From NCBI RefSeq assembly GCF_024628725.1, contig NZ_CP102410.1:558001-622000 (forward strand): a DNA stretch of 64,000 bases. The letters are read 5' to 3'. The notes under the pieces are model-generated. The model had not been told where the DNA came from. It ran no database searches and saw only the letters and a program-made list of their open reading frames with translations. This DNA is from Ruegeria sp. YS9 (GTDB taxonomy: Bacteria; Pseudomonadota; Alphaproteobacteria; Rhodobacterales; Rhodobacteraceae). The number at the start of each line of letters is the position of its first letter. Position 1 is the first letter of the stretch. The position numbers were made by a program, and so were the translations under genes. Shown in pieces: positions 10,438 through 19,569 of this stretch.

Positions 10438-10474
10438 ACTGACCCGGTACATTGCAAGAATAGACCGGGTCAGT
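10438..10474. other. Strong 11-bp inverted repeat in intergenic region
   Basis: Perfect arms ACTGACCCGGT (10438-10448) and ACCGGGTCAGT (10464-10474) enclose a 15-base loop. The repeat lies in the 250-base gap between the divergent ABC-like and DUF6478-like genes. There is no U-tract on either side, so it is not a typical intrinsic terminator. It could be an operator, an mRNA 5'-leader hairpin or part of a small RNA. I see nothing else definable in this gap. Confidence 0.5.
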
Positions 10475-10611
10475 TTCAGCATGTTGCACCTAACCAGATT
10501 GCGGGCAGACCCCAACAGGAAAACACAAAGCTTCGACAGCAATTCAGTTATTGCGGTTTTGTTCATGCCGTTGTTCTTGACTAAGGCCGAACATTATCGG
10601 ACGACGTGGCC

Positions 10612-11373
10612 ATGGGCAGGATTCTGGATCGCTATTTTCATCGCAAGATTCTGAGGCGCTGGCGCCGGGCCGCGCATCAGGCGCCGTATGCCAGCCAGGC
10701 GGATTTGCGTTTGCAACGGGATCAGGCCCGCGGTTTGCGCAGGCATCTTGATCATTTGATTCAGCAGGCAGACAGCCGCCTGATCCGGCCAACGATTGGG
10801 TCCACGCAGTTTCCCAAACCCGTCGGAACAGACTGGAGCTGCCGACCCGACCTATGGCGCGGACCTCTGACGCAACCGGGTGTGGCTTCGGCGCCGCGAA
10901 AGACCGTTCTGGACCGTCAGGTCAGCCTGTTCCACGATTGCCCGCTTTCCGAAATTGCCGTGCGGCAAATCCGAAACAGAGGGGACAGAGATCTGGCTCC
11001 GTTCAGTCTCGTGGTCGAGGTTTTCAGCTTTGGGGGATCCTTTCTGTCCGTTTCGGTCGAATTGCCTGAGGACGCTGCAATTCACCTAACGCGCGAGCAC
11101 CTTGTGAGGGTTGAAACCCTGATCGAGTGTGAAAAGCCATTGGGCGTGTTCGCGCGCCTCAACATTCAGCACGGGCCCAATATGGAACAGGTGTTGCGAA
11201 GCCTTGATCCCGGCGAGGTGTCAAAAGCCGTGGATTTTGATCTTGCGCACCTTCCCCTGAATGAGCGCAGGGTCGAAAAAATCTGGCTGGATCTGATTTT
11301 TGAGGCGCCCGAAATGAATCGCATGGTGGTCCGGGATCTTACGTTTTGCCGTTTTCATCGCGCCGATTTGTGA
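10612..11373 (+). CDS. DUF6478-like conserved hypothetical protein
   Basis: A 253-residue cytoplasmic protein with no signal or membrane segment. I choose the ATG at 10612 over the GTG at 10606 only because it is the stronger codon. The N-terminus is very basic and Arg-rich (residues 1-45, predicted helical); the C-terminal two thirds are a beta-rich domain (for example FSLVVEVFSFGG, VWLDLIFEAPEMNRM). From memory it resembles a family of unknown function seen mainly in Rhodobacteraceae (DUF6478). It is followed within 11 bp by another small gene and is probably co-transcribed with it. No function can be assigned. Confidence 0.75.
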   Translation: MGRILDRYFHRKILRRWRRAAHQAPYASQADLRLQRDQARGLRRHLDHLIQQADSRLIRPTIGSTQFPKPVGTDWSCRPDLWRGPLTQPGVASAPRKTVLDRQVSLFHDCPLSEIAVRQIRNRGDRDLAPFSLVVEVFSFGGSFLSVSVELPEDAAIHLTREHLVRVETLIECEKPLGVFARLNIQHGPNMEQVLRSLDPGEVSKAVDFDLAHLPLNERRVEKIWLDLIFEAPEMNRMVVRDLTFCRFHRADL

Positions 11374-11384
11374 GAAGATCAGTC

Positions 11385-11744
11385 ATGACGCAGACCAAGC
11401 TAACCTTCATCCGTTTCGAAAACGGAATCTGGCAAGGCCACATTCAAGCCAGCAATACGCCAAACCCCGAGGTAAGCTATCAGGGCGAATCCCTGAGCGA
11501 TGTTGACCTGTCGCCCGCAGAAGACGGATGGGACTTGCGCATACAGGTGCCTGTTGCCGCCCTGTCTGAAGGCGTCCACACGTTCGTCGTTGCAGATGCA
11601 ACCACGACCGAGAAACTGGGAAGCTTCACCGTGATTTCGGGTGAACCCGCCGCAGATGATCTCAGGGCCGAAATTGATTTGCTGCGGGCTGAGCTGGATA
11701 TGCTGAAACGCGCTTTCCGCCGGATCTGCCGAGACGACCCCTGA
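11385..11744 (+). CDS. Small conserved hypothetical protein
   Basis: A 119-residue protein starting at the ATG at 11385, 11 bp after the DUF6478-like stop. The N-terminal 85 residues look like a small beta domain (FIRFENGIWQG, LRIQVPVAAL, THTFVVAD-like strands). Residues about 88-112 form a heptad-like helix (AEIDLLRAELDMLKRAF), suggesting oligomerisation. I do not recognise the family. Coupling to the preceding gene suggests a shared role. Confidence 0.7.
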   Translation: MTQTKLTFIRFENGIWQGHIQASNTPNPEVSYQGESLSDVDLSPAEDGWDLRIQVPVAALSEGVHTFVVADATTTEKLGSFTVISGEPAADDLRAEIDLLRAELDMLKRAFRRICRDDP

Positions 11745-11822
11745 TCCGTTCCGGCCGGTTTTCCTGTCAATCTTGCCAGATTCGTGCATCATCGGCGTTT
11801 TCAGAGCGGATCGCGCCTTGTC

Positions 11823-13349
11823 ATGGATCGCAGCAGCATAGTCAAAGTCATCGCGTTGATGGTGACAGGGTTTGGCATCGGCATCGATTTTACCGGCGCC
11901 CTGATGCTGGTGCCTGCGATCGAAAACAGCTTTGACGCCGATATCACCAGCACCCAATGGGTTCTGAACATCTATGCCTTGTTTTTCGCCATGACCATGG
12001 TCGCAGGCGGGCGGCTTGGCGACATGTACGGCCACCGCAGGATGATGCTTTTTGGCCTGTCGATCTTTCTGTTTTCCTCGGTCATGTGCTTTGTTTCGCC
12101 CAGTCTTGATTTTCTTGTCATTGCGCGTGCGCTGCAAGGCATCGGCGCGGGTTGTGTGTGGCCCTGCACGCTGGCCTTCGGGGCAACCAAAGTATCAAAA
12201 CCAGAACATCGGGCCCTGGTGATGGGGCTTATTCTGGCGGGTGTGACGACCGGCAACGTGTTTGGCCCGATGATCAGCGGCTTGGCTGTGAACCTGGGGG
12301 AGTGGCGGTATTTCTTCCTCGCCAATGTGGTCTTTTCCTGCATTTCGATGGCCACCGCGCTGGTCCTGATGGAACGGGAAACCCACCACAAAAAGGGTGA
12401 GCATCTCGACCTCGCCGGAATGGGTGTTTTGTCCTTTGCCGTATTAGCTCTGCTTTACGGTCTGGATGTGGGCGCGGATTGGGGATGGACGTCCGTTCCG
12501 TTGGTGATGCTGTTTTTCATCAGCGCTGCGCTTTTCATTCTGTTCCCCAAAGTCGAAAAACGCGTGACAGAGCCGCTGCTTTTGCCGCAGATGATGCAAA
12601 ACCGCGAGTTTCGCATCACCCTTGGCCTGAACATGTTCAACGTGTCTGCGGCTTTTGTGGGGCTGCTGTATTTCCCGCAATACATGCAAAAGGTGCTGGG
12701 CTGGTCGACGTTTGAATCTGCACTGGGTTTGGCGCCGCTAACCGTGTTGCTTGCCGTGGGATCAATTGTTTCAGGCACGCTTTACAATGATTTCGGCCCC
12801 AAGCGGTTGCTGTTCTGGGGGTATCTGATTGCCACGATTGGGGCCGCGACGATTGTGGTGATGCCCAGCGATCTGGGGTACTTTCGTATCCTGCCCGGCA
12901 TGGCGATGATCGGACTGGGCGCAACTTTGACGGTTGGGCCGTCCGGCACTGCTGCAATGTGTGCCGTGAAGCCGGAACGAGCTGGGCTGGTTGGCGGCCT
13001 GAGCTTCATGACCCACCTGGTTTATAGCGCAATCTCTGTCGCCTGCGCCACGGCCATCATGTACGTCGTCAGCCTGTCTGAGCTTCGCCAGTATGTGGCC
13101 GCTTCCGGTATCAAGCTGACGGAAGCAGAGCTTCGCGCGATCAACGGCGGAACACTGGATACGCCATCCGCCCACGCGGTTATCAGCAGGTTGTCACCCG
13201 GCGAGGCAGAGACGGTTCATCGGGCATTGTCGGCAGCGTTTGACGGCGGGATGAGTATGGCTTTCGTCTTTTCGGCCTTGTCCGTTTCGGTCGGTCTCGT
13301 TCTGGCGCTGCTTCTCGACGAAAAGAAACTGCACCGGATCGAAAGCTGA
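11823..13349 (+). CDS. MFS drug exporter, DHA2 family (14 TM)
   Basis: A 508-residue inner-membrane proton-coupled exporter with about 14 hydrophobic helices. The start is taken at the ATG at 11823, which places a short charged leader before helix 1; a GTG 39 bp upstream is less likely. The DHA2 features are an N-terminal WVLNIYALFFA stretch and the MFS motif A GRLGDMYGHRR after helix 2. Substrates in this family are hydrophobic drugs, dyes or bile salts. There is no adjacent membrane-fusion protein or regulator. A strong bidirectional terminator follows. Confidence 0.87.
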   Translation: MDRSSIVKVIALMVTGFGIGIDFTGALMLVPAIENSFDADITSTQWVLNIYALFFAMTMVAGGRLGDMYGHRRMMLFGLSIFLFSSVMCFVSPSLDFLVIARALQGIGAGCVWPCTLAFGATKVSKPEHRALVMGLILAGVTTGNVFGPMISGLAVNLGEWRYFFLANVVFSCISMATALVLMERETHHKKGEHLDLAGMGVLSFAVLALLYGLDVGADWGWTSVPLVMLFFISAALFILFPKVEKRVTEPLLLPQMMQNREFRITLGLNMFNVSAAFVGLLYFPQYMQKVLGWSTFESALGLAPLTVLLAVGSIVSGTLYNDFGPKRLLFWGYLIATIGAATIVVMPSDLGYFRILPGMAMIGLGATLTVGPSGTAAMCAVKPERAGLVGGLSFMTHLVYSAISVACATAIMYVVSLSELRQYVAASGIKLTEAELRAINGGTLDTPSAHAVISRLSPGEAETVHRALSAAFDGGMSMAFVFSALSVSVGLVLALLLDEKKLHRIES

Positions 13350-13358
13350 AACCGGTCC

Positions 13359-13394
13359 GAAAGGGCTGCGGCATGCGCAGCCCTTTGCGTTTTA
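13359..13394. terminator. Bidirectional intrinsic terminator between MFS exporter and ctpA
   Basis: A stem AAGGGCTGCG / CGCAGCCCTT (13361-13385) with a 5-base loop GCATG is followed by GCGTTTT on the plus side and preceded by an A-containing tract on the other. It lies exactly between two convergent genes, so it can end transcription of both. Confidence 0.8.
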
Positions 13395-14732
13395 CTGTGA
13401 CGGCCCGTTGGGGTTGAAGGCCGACAACCCCTTCAGGATATCAATGGCATAGGCCAGCTGGTAATCCTCTTCCCTCAGCTCTGCCGTTGCCTGGGCCTTG
13501 GCGCGATCTTCTTCGATCTGGCGAATCTCGTCTTCGCTCAGGCTGTCATTGTTGAGGCTGCCGCGCAGGTCGGCCTCGGACCGTGAACGGGCATTGGTTT
13601 CTTCCTCTTCCGGTTCAGGCGCCGGGCGGGGTTGTTCCACGATGATATCAGGGCTGACGCCCAGAGCCTGAATCGACCGCCCTGACGGGGTGTAATACCG
13701 GGACGTGGTCAGGCGCATCGCACCATCGCCCCGCAGCGGCATCACCGTCTGAACCGACCCCTTGCCGAAGCTTTTGGTGCCGACGACGATAGCGCGGCGA
13801 TGATCCTGCAAGGCACCGGCAACGATTTCGGACGCAGAAGCCGAACCGCCATTGATCAGCACGACAATGGGTTTGCCTTCCGCCAGATCGCCGGGGGTGG
13901 CATTGAACCGCTCACCCTCTTCCGGGTCCCGTCCACGGGTCGAGACGATTTCACCTTCGTTCAGGAACGCATCCGAAACTTTGATGGCCTGTGTCAACAG
14001 ACCGCCCGGGTTGTTGCGCAGGTCCAGTACGACACCATTGACCTTGTCGATGCCACCGGCTTCTTCGATCTTTTCCCGTAACCCTTCCTGCAAGTTGGGG
14101 AAGGTCTGATCATTGAAGGTCGTTACGCGCAGGACGACGCTCGTGCCTTCGGTGCGCGCACGAACGGCGGTCAGCTTGATCGTGTCACGGATAATGGTGA
14201 CGTCGAAGGGATCAGGCTCGCCTTCGCGCACGACGGTAATGACGATCTCGGAGCCGACCGGACCCCGCATCAGATCCACCGCCTTGTCCAGCGTCAGGCC
14301 CAGAATGCTTTCGCCATCCACATGTGTGATGAAATCGCCGGCTTCGATCCCGGCCTCGTCAGCGGGTGTGTCGTCGATGGGTGACACGACTTTGACAAAA
14401 CCGTCTTCCTGCGTGACCTCAATGCCCAGCCCACCGAACTCGCCCCGGGTCTGCACGCGCATCTGTTCGGCATCATCGGGCGAGAGATAACTGGAATGCG
14501 GATCAAGAGAGGTCAGCATGCCATCGATTGCAGCCTCGATCAGTTCTTCGGGCTCGACCTCTTCGACATATTGTGCGCGGATGCGCTCGAAAATGTCACC
14601 GAACAGGTCAAGCTGTTCATAGACGCTGGCCTTGTTCACGGCCTCTTGCGCCAACAGGGGGCCTGCGATCTGCGTTGTTGCAAGAATGCCTGCCAACGTT
14701 CCGGCCAAACCGGCCATCACAAATTTCTTCAT
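13392..14732 (-). CDS. ctpA: S41 family C-terminal processing peptidase
   Basis: A 446-residue periplasmic serine protease with an N-terminal signal or anchor (residues 1-28, ending PLLAQ). A PDZ domain spans about 95-180 (FGGLGIEV, GIEAGDFITHVDG). The S41 catalytic domain carries GGSASASEI and SFGKGSVQT, giving a Ser299/Lys324 dyad with the 25-residue spacing of E. coli Prc. CtpA proteases trim cell-wall enzymes and other periplasmic proteins. It is the last gene of gpmI-envC-ctpA, 6 bp after envC. The C-terminal 60 residues are acidic and probably disordered. Confidence 0.95.
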   Translation of the reverse strand: MKKFVMAGLAGTLAGILATTQIAGPLLAQEAVNKASVYEQLDLFGDIFERIRAQYVEEVEPEELIEAAIDGMLTSLDPHSSYLSPDDAEQMRVQTRGEFGGLGIEVTQEDGFVKVVSPIDDTPADEAGIEAGDFITHVDGESILGLTLDKAVDLMRGPVGSEIVITVVREGEPDPFDVTIIRDTIKLTAVRARTEGTSVVLRVTTFNDQTFPNLQEGLREKIEEAGGIDKVNGVVLDLRNNPGGLLTQAIKVSDAFLNEGEIVSTRGRDPEEGERFNATPGDLAEGKPIVVLINGGSASASEIVAGALQDHRRAIVVGTKSFGKGSVQTVMPLRGDGAMRLTTSRYYTPSGRSIQALGVSPDIIVEQPRPAPEPEEEETNARSRSEADLRGSLNNDSLSEDEIRQIEEDRAKAQATAELREEDYQLAYAIDILKGLSAFNPNGPSQ

Positions 14733-14738
14733 ACTCGT

Positions 14739-15869
14739 TTATCCATCCTTGTCGGTCCGAAACCACGTTTCCGGGTCCACCGGGCTGTTATCTTCTCTTA
14801 CCTCTATATAGAGCGTTTCTGGGCGATCAGTTCCAGTGCCATCACCGCTTGTTGACAATATTGCGCCGATTTCCGGCGTTTCACCCGGCATCAGGCCAAC
14901 CGGAGTGCCTTTGGGGATCACCTGCCCGGGTTGACCATAGACCTCTTGCAAGCCCGAAAACACGAACAACAGGCCCGGTTGCGGCTCCAGAATGACCAGG
15001 TTTCCCAAATCCAGCAATGGCCCGCGATAGCGGATCGTGGCCGCGGTCGGGGATGTTACAAGCGCACGGGAACGGGTGCCGATGACCAGACCTGCGCGGG
15101 CGACGCCTGCGGCGTCCGGTTCACCGGCCTTGTGCAGCATGACGCCCTGCACCGGCAAGGGAATCTGTCCTTTCTGATCCAGGATGCTTGCGTCGGTTTC
15201 AATGATCTCACCTTCCGAGATTTCTGACAGACCGCTTGCAAAGCCATCCAGAGTCTCGGTCGAAGATATCAGAATGGCCGTGCGCACCGGGTCTTCGACA
15301 AACCGACGCGGCAAATCGGTGCGGTCGGCAATCGCTTCGCTCAACTTTGTGCGGGCATCCTGCACACCGCGCAGCCCTTCGGTCAAAGTTTCCGAGGCGC
15401 TTTGTTGCAGCAGACGCAAGGTCTGAACCTCTTGCAGGTCCTGCGCCAGCGCTTGCGCTTTTGCATTGAGCCCAGGCGTGACCTCAGACAGCATCATTCC
15501 GGCCCGCGCCGCGCCCAATGGGCCTGAAGGGTGCAGCATCAGCACTGGCGGTGCGGTCGTTTCGATGGTCTGCAATACGCCAAGCAACTGCCTGACGTCC
15601 TTCTCACGCGCGCTCAGTTGCGCGCTCAGTTGCGCTTCGCGTGTTGCAGCCTTGCGCAGACCGGTCCGCATCGCGCTCAGCCCGGCCTCATAGGCTTGTA
15701 TCGTTTTGGTCAGCGCCCGCACCCGATCCCTTGCGCCTTCTGCTTCGCTCAGAGAGATCGACGCCTGTTCCAGCATCCTTGCCGCATCCAGTGCTGCCCG
15801 AGAAGAGTCGGTCTGGGCAAAGGCCTGACAAGCTGAAAGCAGCACAATCGCTAGGGCGGTCAGCCTCAT
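14739..15869 (-). CDS. envC: EnvC-like murein hydrolase activator (coiled coil + LytM domain)
   Basis: A 376-residue secreted protein with a signal peptide at residues 1-18 (AFA|Q). Residues 25-190 are a long coiled coil rich in Ala, Glu and Arg, and a LytM (M23) domain follows from about 250 (LGNLVILEPQPGLLFVFSG, PVGLMPGETP, LYIEVRE). The zinc ligands of active M23 endopeptidases (HxxxD and HxH) are missing. This matches EnvC, which activates amidases rather than cutting peptidoglycan itself. It overlaps the gpmI stop by 4 bp and precedes ctpA, a conserved division and envelope operon. Confidence 0.85.
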   Translation of the reverse strand: MRLTALAIVLLSACQAFAQTDSSRAALDAARMLEQASISLSEAEGARDRVRALTKTIQAYEAGLSAMRTGLRKAATREAQLSAQLSAREKDVRQLLGVLQTIETTAPPVLMLHPSGPLGAARAGMMLSEVTPGLNAKAQALAQDLQEVQTLRLLQQSASETLTEGLRGVQDARTKLSEAIADRTDLPRRFVEDPVRTAILISSTETLDGFASGLSEISEGEIIETDASILDQKGQIPLPVQGVMLHKAGEPDAAGVARAGLVIGTRSRALVTSPTAATIRYRGPLLDLGNLVILEPQPGLLFVFSGLQEVYGQPGQVIPKGTPVGLMPGETPEIGAILSTSGDGTGTDRPETLYIEVREDNSPVDPETWFRTDKDG

Positions 15870-17383
15870 GACAGCAGGCTTTCTCCGGTCATTTCCGCCG
15901 GTTTGGGCAGGTTCATCAAGTCAAGCAGCGTCGGCGCCAAATCAGATAACCGCCCCTGACGCACCTGCGCGCCCTCTGGCCCTCCGACCAAAGCTATGGG
16001 CACCGGGTTCAGCGTGTGCGCCGTATGCGGGCCGCCGGTCTCCGGATCAACCATCACTTCGCAGTTACCGTGATCGGCGGTGAGGATCATTGCACCACCT
16101 GCTTTTTCCAAGGCGGCAACGACCTGAGCCAACCCTGCATCAACGGCCTCGCATGCCTTGATCGCAGCTTGAAGATCGCCGGTATGCCCGACCATATCAG
16201 GGTTGGCGTAATTGGTTACGATCAGGTCGTAGCCTTGTTCGATCGCCTCGACAAATTTGGCTGTGACCTCGGCCGAGGACATCTCGGGTTGCAAGTCATA
16301 GGTCGCAACCTTGGGTGACTTGGGCATAAAGCGATCTTCACCCTGTTCAGGGGTTTCCTTGCCCCCATTCAGGAAAAAAGTGACATGGGGGTATTTTTCG
16401 GTTTCAGCCAGCCGGAACTGACGCAACCCCTGCTTGGCGACCCATTCCCCGAGCGTGTTCACAATCGCCCGTTTCGGAAAAACCGTGGTCATATATGCGT
16501 TGTGACCGTCCGAATACTCTACCATACCCAGCAGCGCCGACAGTTTCGGCCGCGGCCCGGTTTCGAACTCGGCAAAGCCCGGTTCACCAATCGCGCGCAG
16601 GATTTCGCGAGCACGATCTGCACGGAAGTTAAGGCAGAAAAAGCCATCTCCGTCAGTGACGCCCTTGTAACCTTGCAACACGGTTGGCGTGATGAATTCG
16701 TCAGACTCAGATTGCTTGTAGGCATGGTCCACGGCGCCATGTGCGGTGCTGGCGACCCTGCCCTTGCCGTTGATCATCGCGTCATAGGCTTCTGCGATCC
16801 GTTCCCAGCGATTGTCGCGATCCATGGCGAAATAGCGACCGCTTACCGTGACGACACGAGCCCCCTCGGGCAGCCGCTCTTCCAACTGGGAAAGATAGGT
16901 CAGCGCAGATTTGGGGGCCACGTCGCGCCCGTCCGTGACGGCATGAAGGGCGACCGGAACACCGGCATCCGTAATGGCCTTGGTTGCCGCGATGATGTGG
17001 TTCAGGTGCCCGTGGACACCACCGTCCGAGACCAACCCCATGAGGTGAGCCGTCCCCCCTGAGGATTTGACCTTGGAAATGAAAGCCTGCAACGCCTCAT
17101 TGCCAAAGAATGAACCGTTTTCGATAGCCAGGTCGATCTGACCCAGATCCATGGCCACAACACGGCCCGCGCCTATGTTTGTGTGACCGACTTCGGAGTT
17201 ACCCATCTGCCCGCTGGGCAGACCTACGTCCGGGCCATGCGTTGTCAGTGTGGCATGCGGGCATTTGGCCATGATCGCGTCAAAGGTCGGCGTATTCGCC
17301 AGATGGGGCGCATTCGCCTGTGTGTCGTCTGACACGCCCCACCCATCAAGAATGCACAGAACAACGGGTTTGGGGGTTGGCAT
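15866..17383 (-). CDS. gpmI: 2,3-bisphosphoglycerate-independent phosphoglycerate mutase
   Basis: A 505-residue Mn-dependent glycolytic and gluconeogenic mutase. The ATG at 17383 gives the normal N-terminus (PKPVVLCILDGWGVSDD); an upstream in-frame extension is unsupported. Key residues are metal ligand Asp13, the phosphorylated Ser63 in GNSEVGHTNIGAG, and the C-terminal TADHGNCEVM and HTAHTLNPVP metal sites. The stop overlaps the envC start (ATGA), so glycolysis and envelope genes share one transcript, as in many alphaproteobacteria. Confidence 0.96.
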   Translation of the reverse strand: MPTPKPVVLCILDGWGVSDDTQANAPHLANTPTFDAIMAKCPHATLTTHGPDVGLPSGQMGNSEVGHTNIGAGRVVAMDLGQIDLAIENGSFFGNEALQAFISKVKSSGGTAHLMGLVSDGGVHGHLNHIIAATKAITDAGVPVALHAVTDGRDVAPKSALTYLSQLEERLPEGARVVTVSGRYFAMDRDNRWERIAEAYDAMINGKGRVASTAHGAVDHAYKQSESDEFITPTVLQGYKGVTDGDGFFCLNFRADRAREILRAIGEPGFAEFETGPRPKLSALLGMVEYSDGHNAYMTTVFPKRAIVNTLGEWVAKQGLRQFRLAETEKYPHVTFFLNGGKETPEQGEDRFMPKSPKVATYDLQPEMSSAEVTAKFVEAIEQGYDLIVTNYANPDMVGHTGDLQAAIKACEAVDAGLAQVVAALEKAGGAMILTADHGNCEVMVDPETGGPHTAHTLNPVPIALVGGPEGAQVRQGRLSDLAPTLLDLMNLPKPAEMTGESLLS

Positions 17384-17575
17384 TGAAATTCTCCGATTAC
17401 TGCTCTTGGGTCTTCTTCTAGCGTCTGGCCGGCAAGGGGTGAACCATCTTTGCGGCAAATTACGCAGAATTAATCAAACGGCCTGCCAGCTTCGGGCCAT
17501 CGCTGGAAGACAACGGTCCCCTGCATTTTTCGCCGCAGAGCCATCACGGTATGATCGGTGGAAACCCGGACGAGA

Positions 17576-19246
17576 CTAGCCTTTGAGGTAACGCGTGTAT
17601 GGCTTTGCCTTGCGGTTGCGATACTTGACCGTCAGTTCCAGCGGCGTGTCGTTTTCATCATAGATACCGATCATGATGCCCGTACCCCCGCTTCGGGTCC
17701 GCATATCGATCAATTGCTGTTCGGACCGGGTGGTGCGCTGTGACGGGCGCCGCGCCCAGGCAAACAGGTGGTCGTACATTTGCGCGATGACATCCGAATG
17801 ATCCGCGCTGTCACCCAGATCCACCAGTTCGTCGGGGTCGTTTTCCAGATCGAACAGGATCGGCCTGTACCCGCCCTCGCAATGGATGAGCTTCCACTTT
17901 TCATTCGCGACCATGAACATCACCGCGTCGCGAACGGATACGTTCAACCGCTGCGCAATGGGTGAGGCGGAATAGTCATACTCGCAGATCGCGACCTGTC
18001 GGGGCGTTTTGTCGGACTGACCATGCAGGATCGGCAGCAGGGAATGCCCCTCGAGAATATGTCCGGCATTTTCGCCACCTGCCAGTTCCAGAAACGTCGG
18101 CGCAAGATCGATCGACTCGACCAGCGCGCCGCAGGTGGTGCCGCGCGTGAGGTCCGCTTCGGGTGACGGGTCATAAATGATCAGCGGCACTTTGGTAGAG
18201 GCATCGTGGAAGAAAGTCTTCTCACCCATCCAGTGGTCGCCCAGAAAATCACCGTGATCCGAGGTCAGCACGATCATCGTGTCGTCCATCCTCCCGGTTT
18301 TCTCCATCCAGTCGAACAGGCGGCCCATCTGGTCATCAGCTTGCTTGATCAGCCCCATGTAAGCCGGGATCACCGCCTCGCGGACATCCTTTCGTGAAAA
18401 TGCCTGCCCGACCTTGGTATCCATGAAGGCCTTCAGGACGGGGTGGGCATTCTTTCGCTCAGCCTCCGAGCGGACCACGGGCACGACATGTTCGGGCCCG
18501 TACATCGAAGCGTAAGGTTCCGGCACGATGTAAGGCCAGTGAGGCTTGATGTAGCTGAGGTGACAGCACCAAGGTCCGTCATGGCTGTCCATGAACTCGA
18601 TTCCACGGGTGGTCAGATATGGTGTTTCACTGTCCTCTTCCGCAATGTTTGCAGGCTCGGATGAATTCTTCAGGAACCAGCCTGACAGCACATTGCCATC
18701 GGCATCCAGACCGGAATTGGCAAAGTCATGCCACGGATTGTCGCTCTCGTATCCCTTGTCTGCAAGGTAATGGTTGTATTTCTTTGCCCCCTCCGGGTCA
18801 TAGAACCCGTCCGGACCCTCGGCACGCAACCCGTCATCGCGTTCGAACACGTCAAACCCGCATTCCGCGACGCGGGCGCCGATGACGCTGTCGGGCTCCA
18901 GCCCAAGACGGGCCATCCCCTCGGCATCCGCGGCCATATGGGTCTTGCCGACCAGCCAGCAATCCATTCCCGCCTTGCGCAGGTGGTCGCCCAACGTGAT
19001 CTCACCCACTTTCAGAGGGATATTGTTCCATGAGGCCCCATGGGAATGCACATATCGTCCGGTATAGGTCGACATGCGGGAACTGCCGCAAATCGGCGAC
19101 TGGATGTAGGCGCGGTCAAAGCGGACACCGCGCGCGGCCAGACGATCGATATTCGGAGTATGCAGATGTGGGTGCCCGTAACAGCTCAGATAATCCCAGC
19201 GCAGCTGGTCGAACATGATGAACAGGATATTCTTTGCCTTGGCCAA
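17576..19246 (-). CDS. Sulfatase-like hydrolase with altered active-site motif
   Basis: A 556-residue alkaline-phosphatase-superfamily enzyme with no clear signal peptide, so probably cytoplasmic. Metal sites are visible at FDQLR (Asp13) and in TSDHGDFLGDH. The formylglycine region reads SPICGSSR, with Cys53 as the nucleophile position. The standard sulfatase motif is C-x-P-x-R; here Pro is replaced by Ser, while Arg57 and the following TGR remain. Relatives hydrolyse sulfate esters or phosphonate/phosphate monoesters. It is unclear whether Cys53 can be converted to formylglycine. It stands alone on its strand, 192 bp upstream of gpmI. Confidence 0.82.
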   Translation of the reverse strand: MAKAKNILFIMFDQLRWDYLSCYGHPHLHTPNIDRLAARGVRFDRAYIQSPICGSSRMSTYTGRYVHSHGASWNNIPLKVGEITLGDHLRKAGMDCWLVGKTHMAADAEGMARLGLEPDSVIGARVAECGFDVFERDDGLRAEGPDGFYDPEGAKKYNHYLADKGYESDNPWHDFANSGLDADGNVLSGWFLKNSSEPANIAEEDSETPYLTTRGIEFMDSHDGPWCCHLSYIKPHWPYIVPEPYASMYGPEHVVPVVRSEAERKNAHPVLKAFMDTKVGQAFSRKDVREAVIPAYMGLIKQADDQMGRLFDWMEKTGRMDDTMIVLTSDHGDFLGDHWMGEKTFFHDASTKVPLIIYDPSPEADLTRGTTCGALVESIDLAPTFLELAGGENAGHILEGHSLLPILHGQSDKTPRQVAICEYDYSASPIAQRLNVSVRDAVMFMVANEKWKLIHCEGGYRPILFDLENDPDELVDLGDSADHSDVIAQMYDHLFAWARRPSQRTTRSEQQLIDMRTRSGGTGIMIGIYDENDTPLELTVKYRNRKAKPYTRYLKG

Positions 19247-19317
19247 CGCGGTGCCTCCCCGAAAGTCATGGGGACCTAGTTAGCCACTTCCATCCGCAGA
19301 GCGAAGCAAAACTTGCT

Positions 19318-19554
19318 TCAGGTCTGCTGTTCCATCTGTTCCAGCATCTTCCTGGCACGTTTGCATTGCAATTGGTCGCGCAGCGGGCTGTCCGGATCGA
19401 CATCCTTTTGACACACAACGCATTTATCGGCGCCCGAGATCGCATTCAGGCCACCGCAGCTGCCTTTGATGGTCTTGCCCATCAGCATGACACCCAATGA
19501 CATACCGACCATGACAAGCGCCAAAAGAATAAAGGCCAGAATAAAAGTGCTCAT
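19318..19554 (-). CDS. nqrM: Na+-NQR maturation protein NqrM (DUF539)
   Basis: A 78-residue protein with one N-terminal transmembrane helix (residues 3-25) followed by KTIKGSCGGL and further cysteines (Cys33, Cys45, Cys48, Cys64). The single helix plus the CGGL and CxxC pattern is that of NqrM, the small protein that delivers iron to the NqrD/NqrE centre during Na+-NQR assembly. It starts 15 bp after the apbE stop, so it is co-transcribed with apbE, and lies about 4 kb from the structural operon nqrABCDEF. Confidence 0.88.
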   Translation of the reverse strand: MSTFILAFILLALVMVGMSLGVMLMGKTIKGSCGGLNAISGADKCVVCQKDVDPDSPLRDQLQCKRARKMLEQMEQQT

Positions 19555-19569
19555 CTCGGTTCCTGCCTG

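Noticed and set aside
14739..15869. EnvC missing zinc ligands considered as gene decay
   Set aside because: Loss of zinc ligands is normal for EnvC-type amidase activators.
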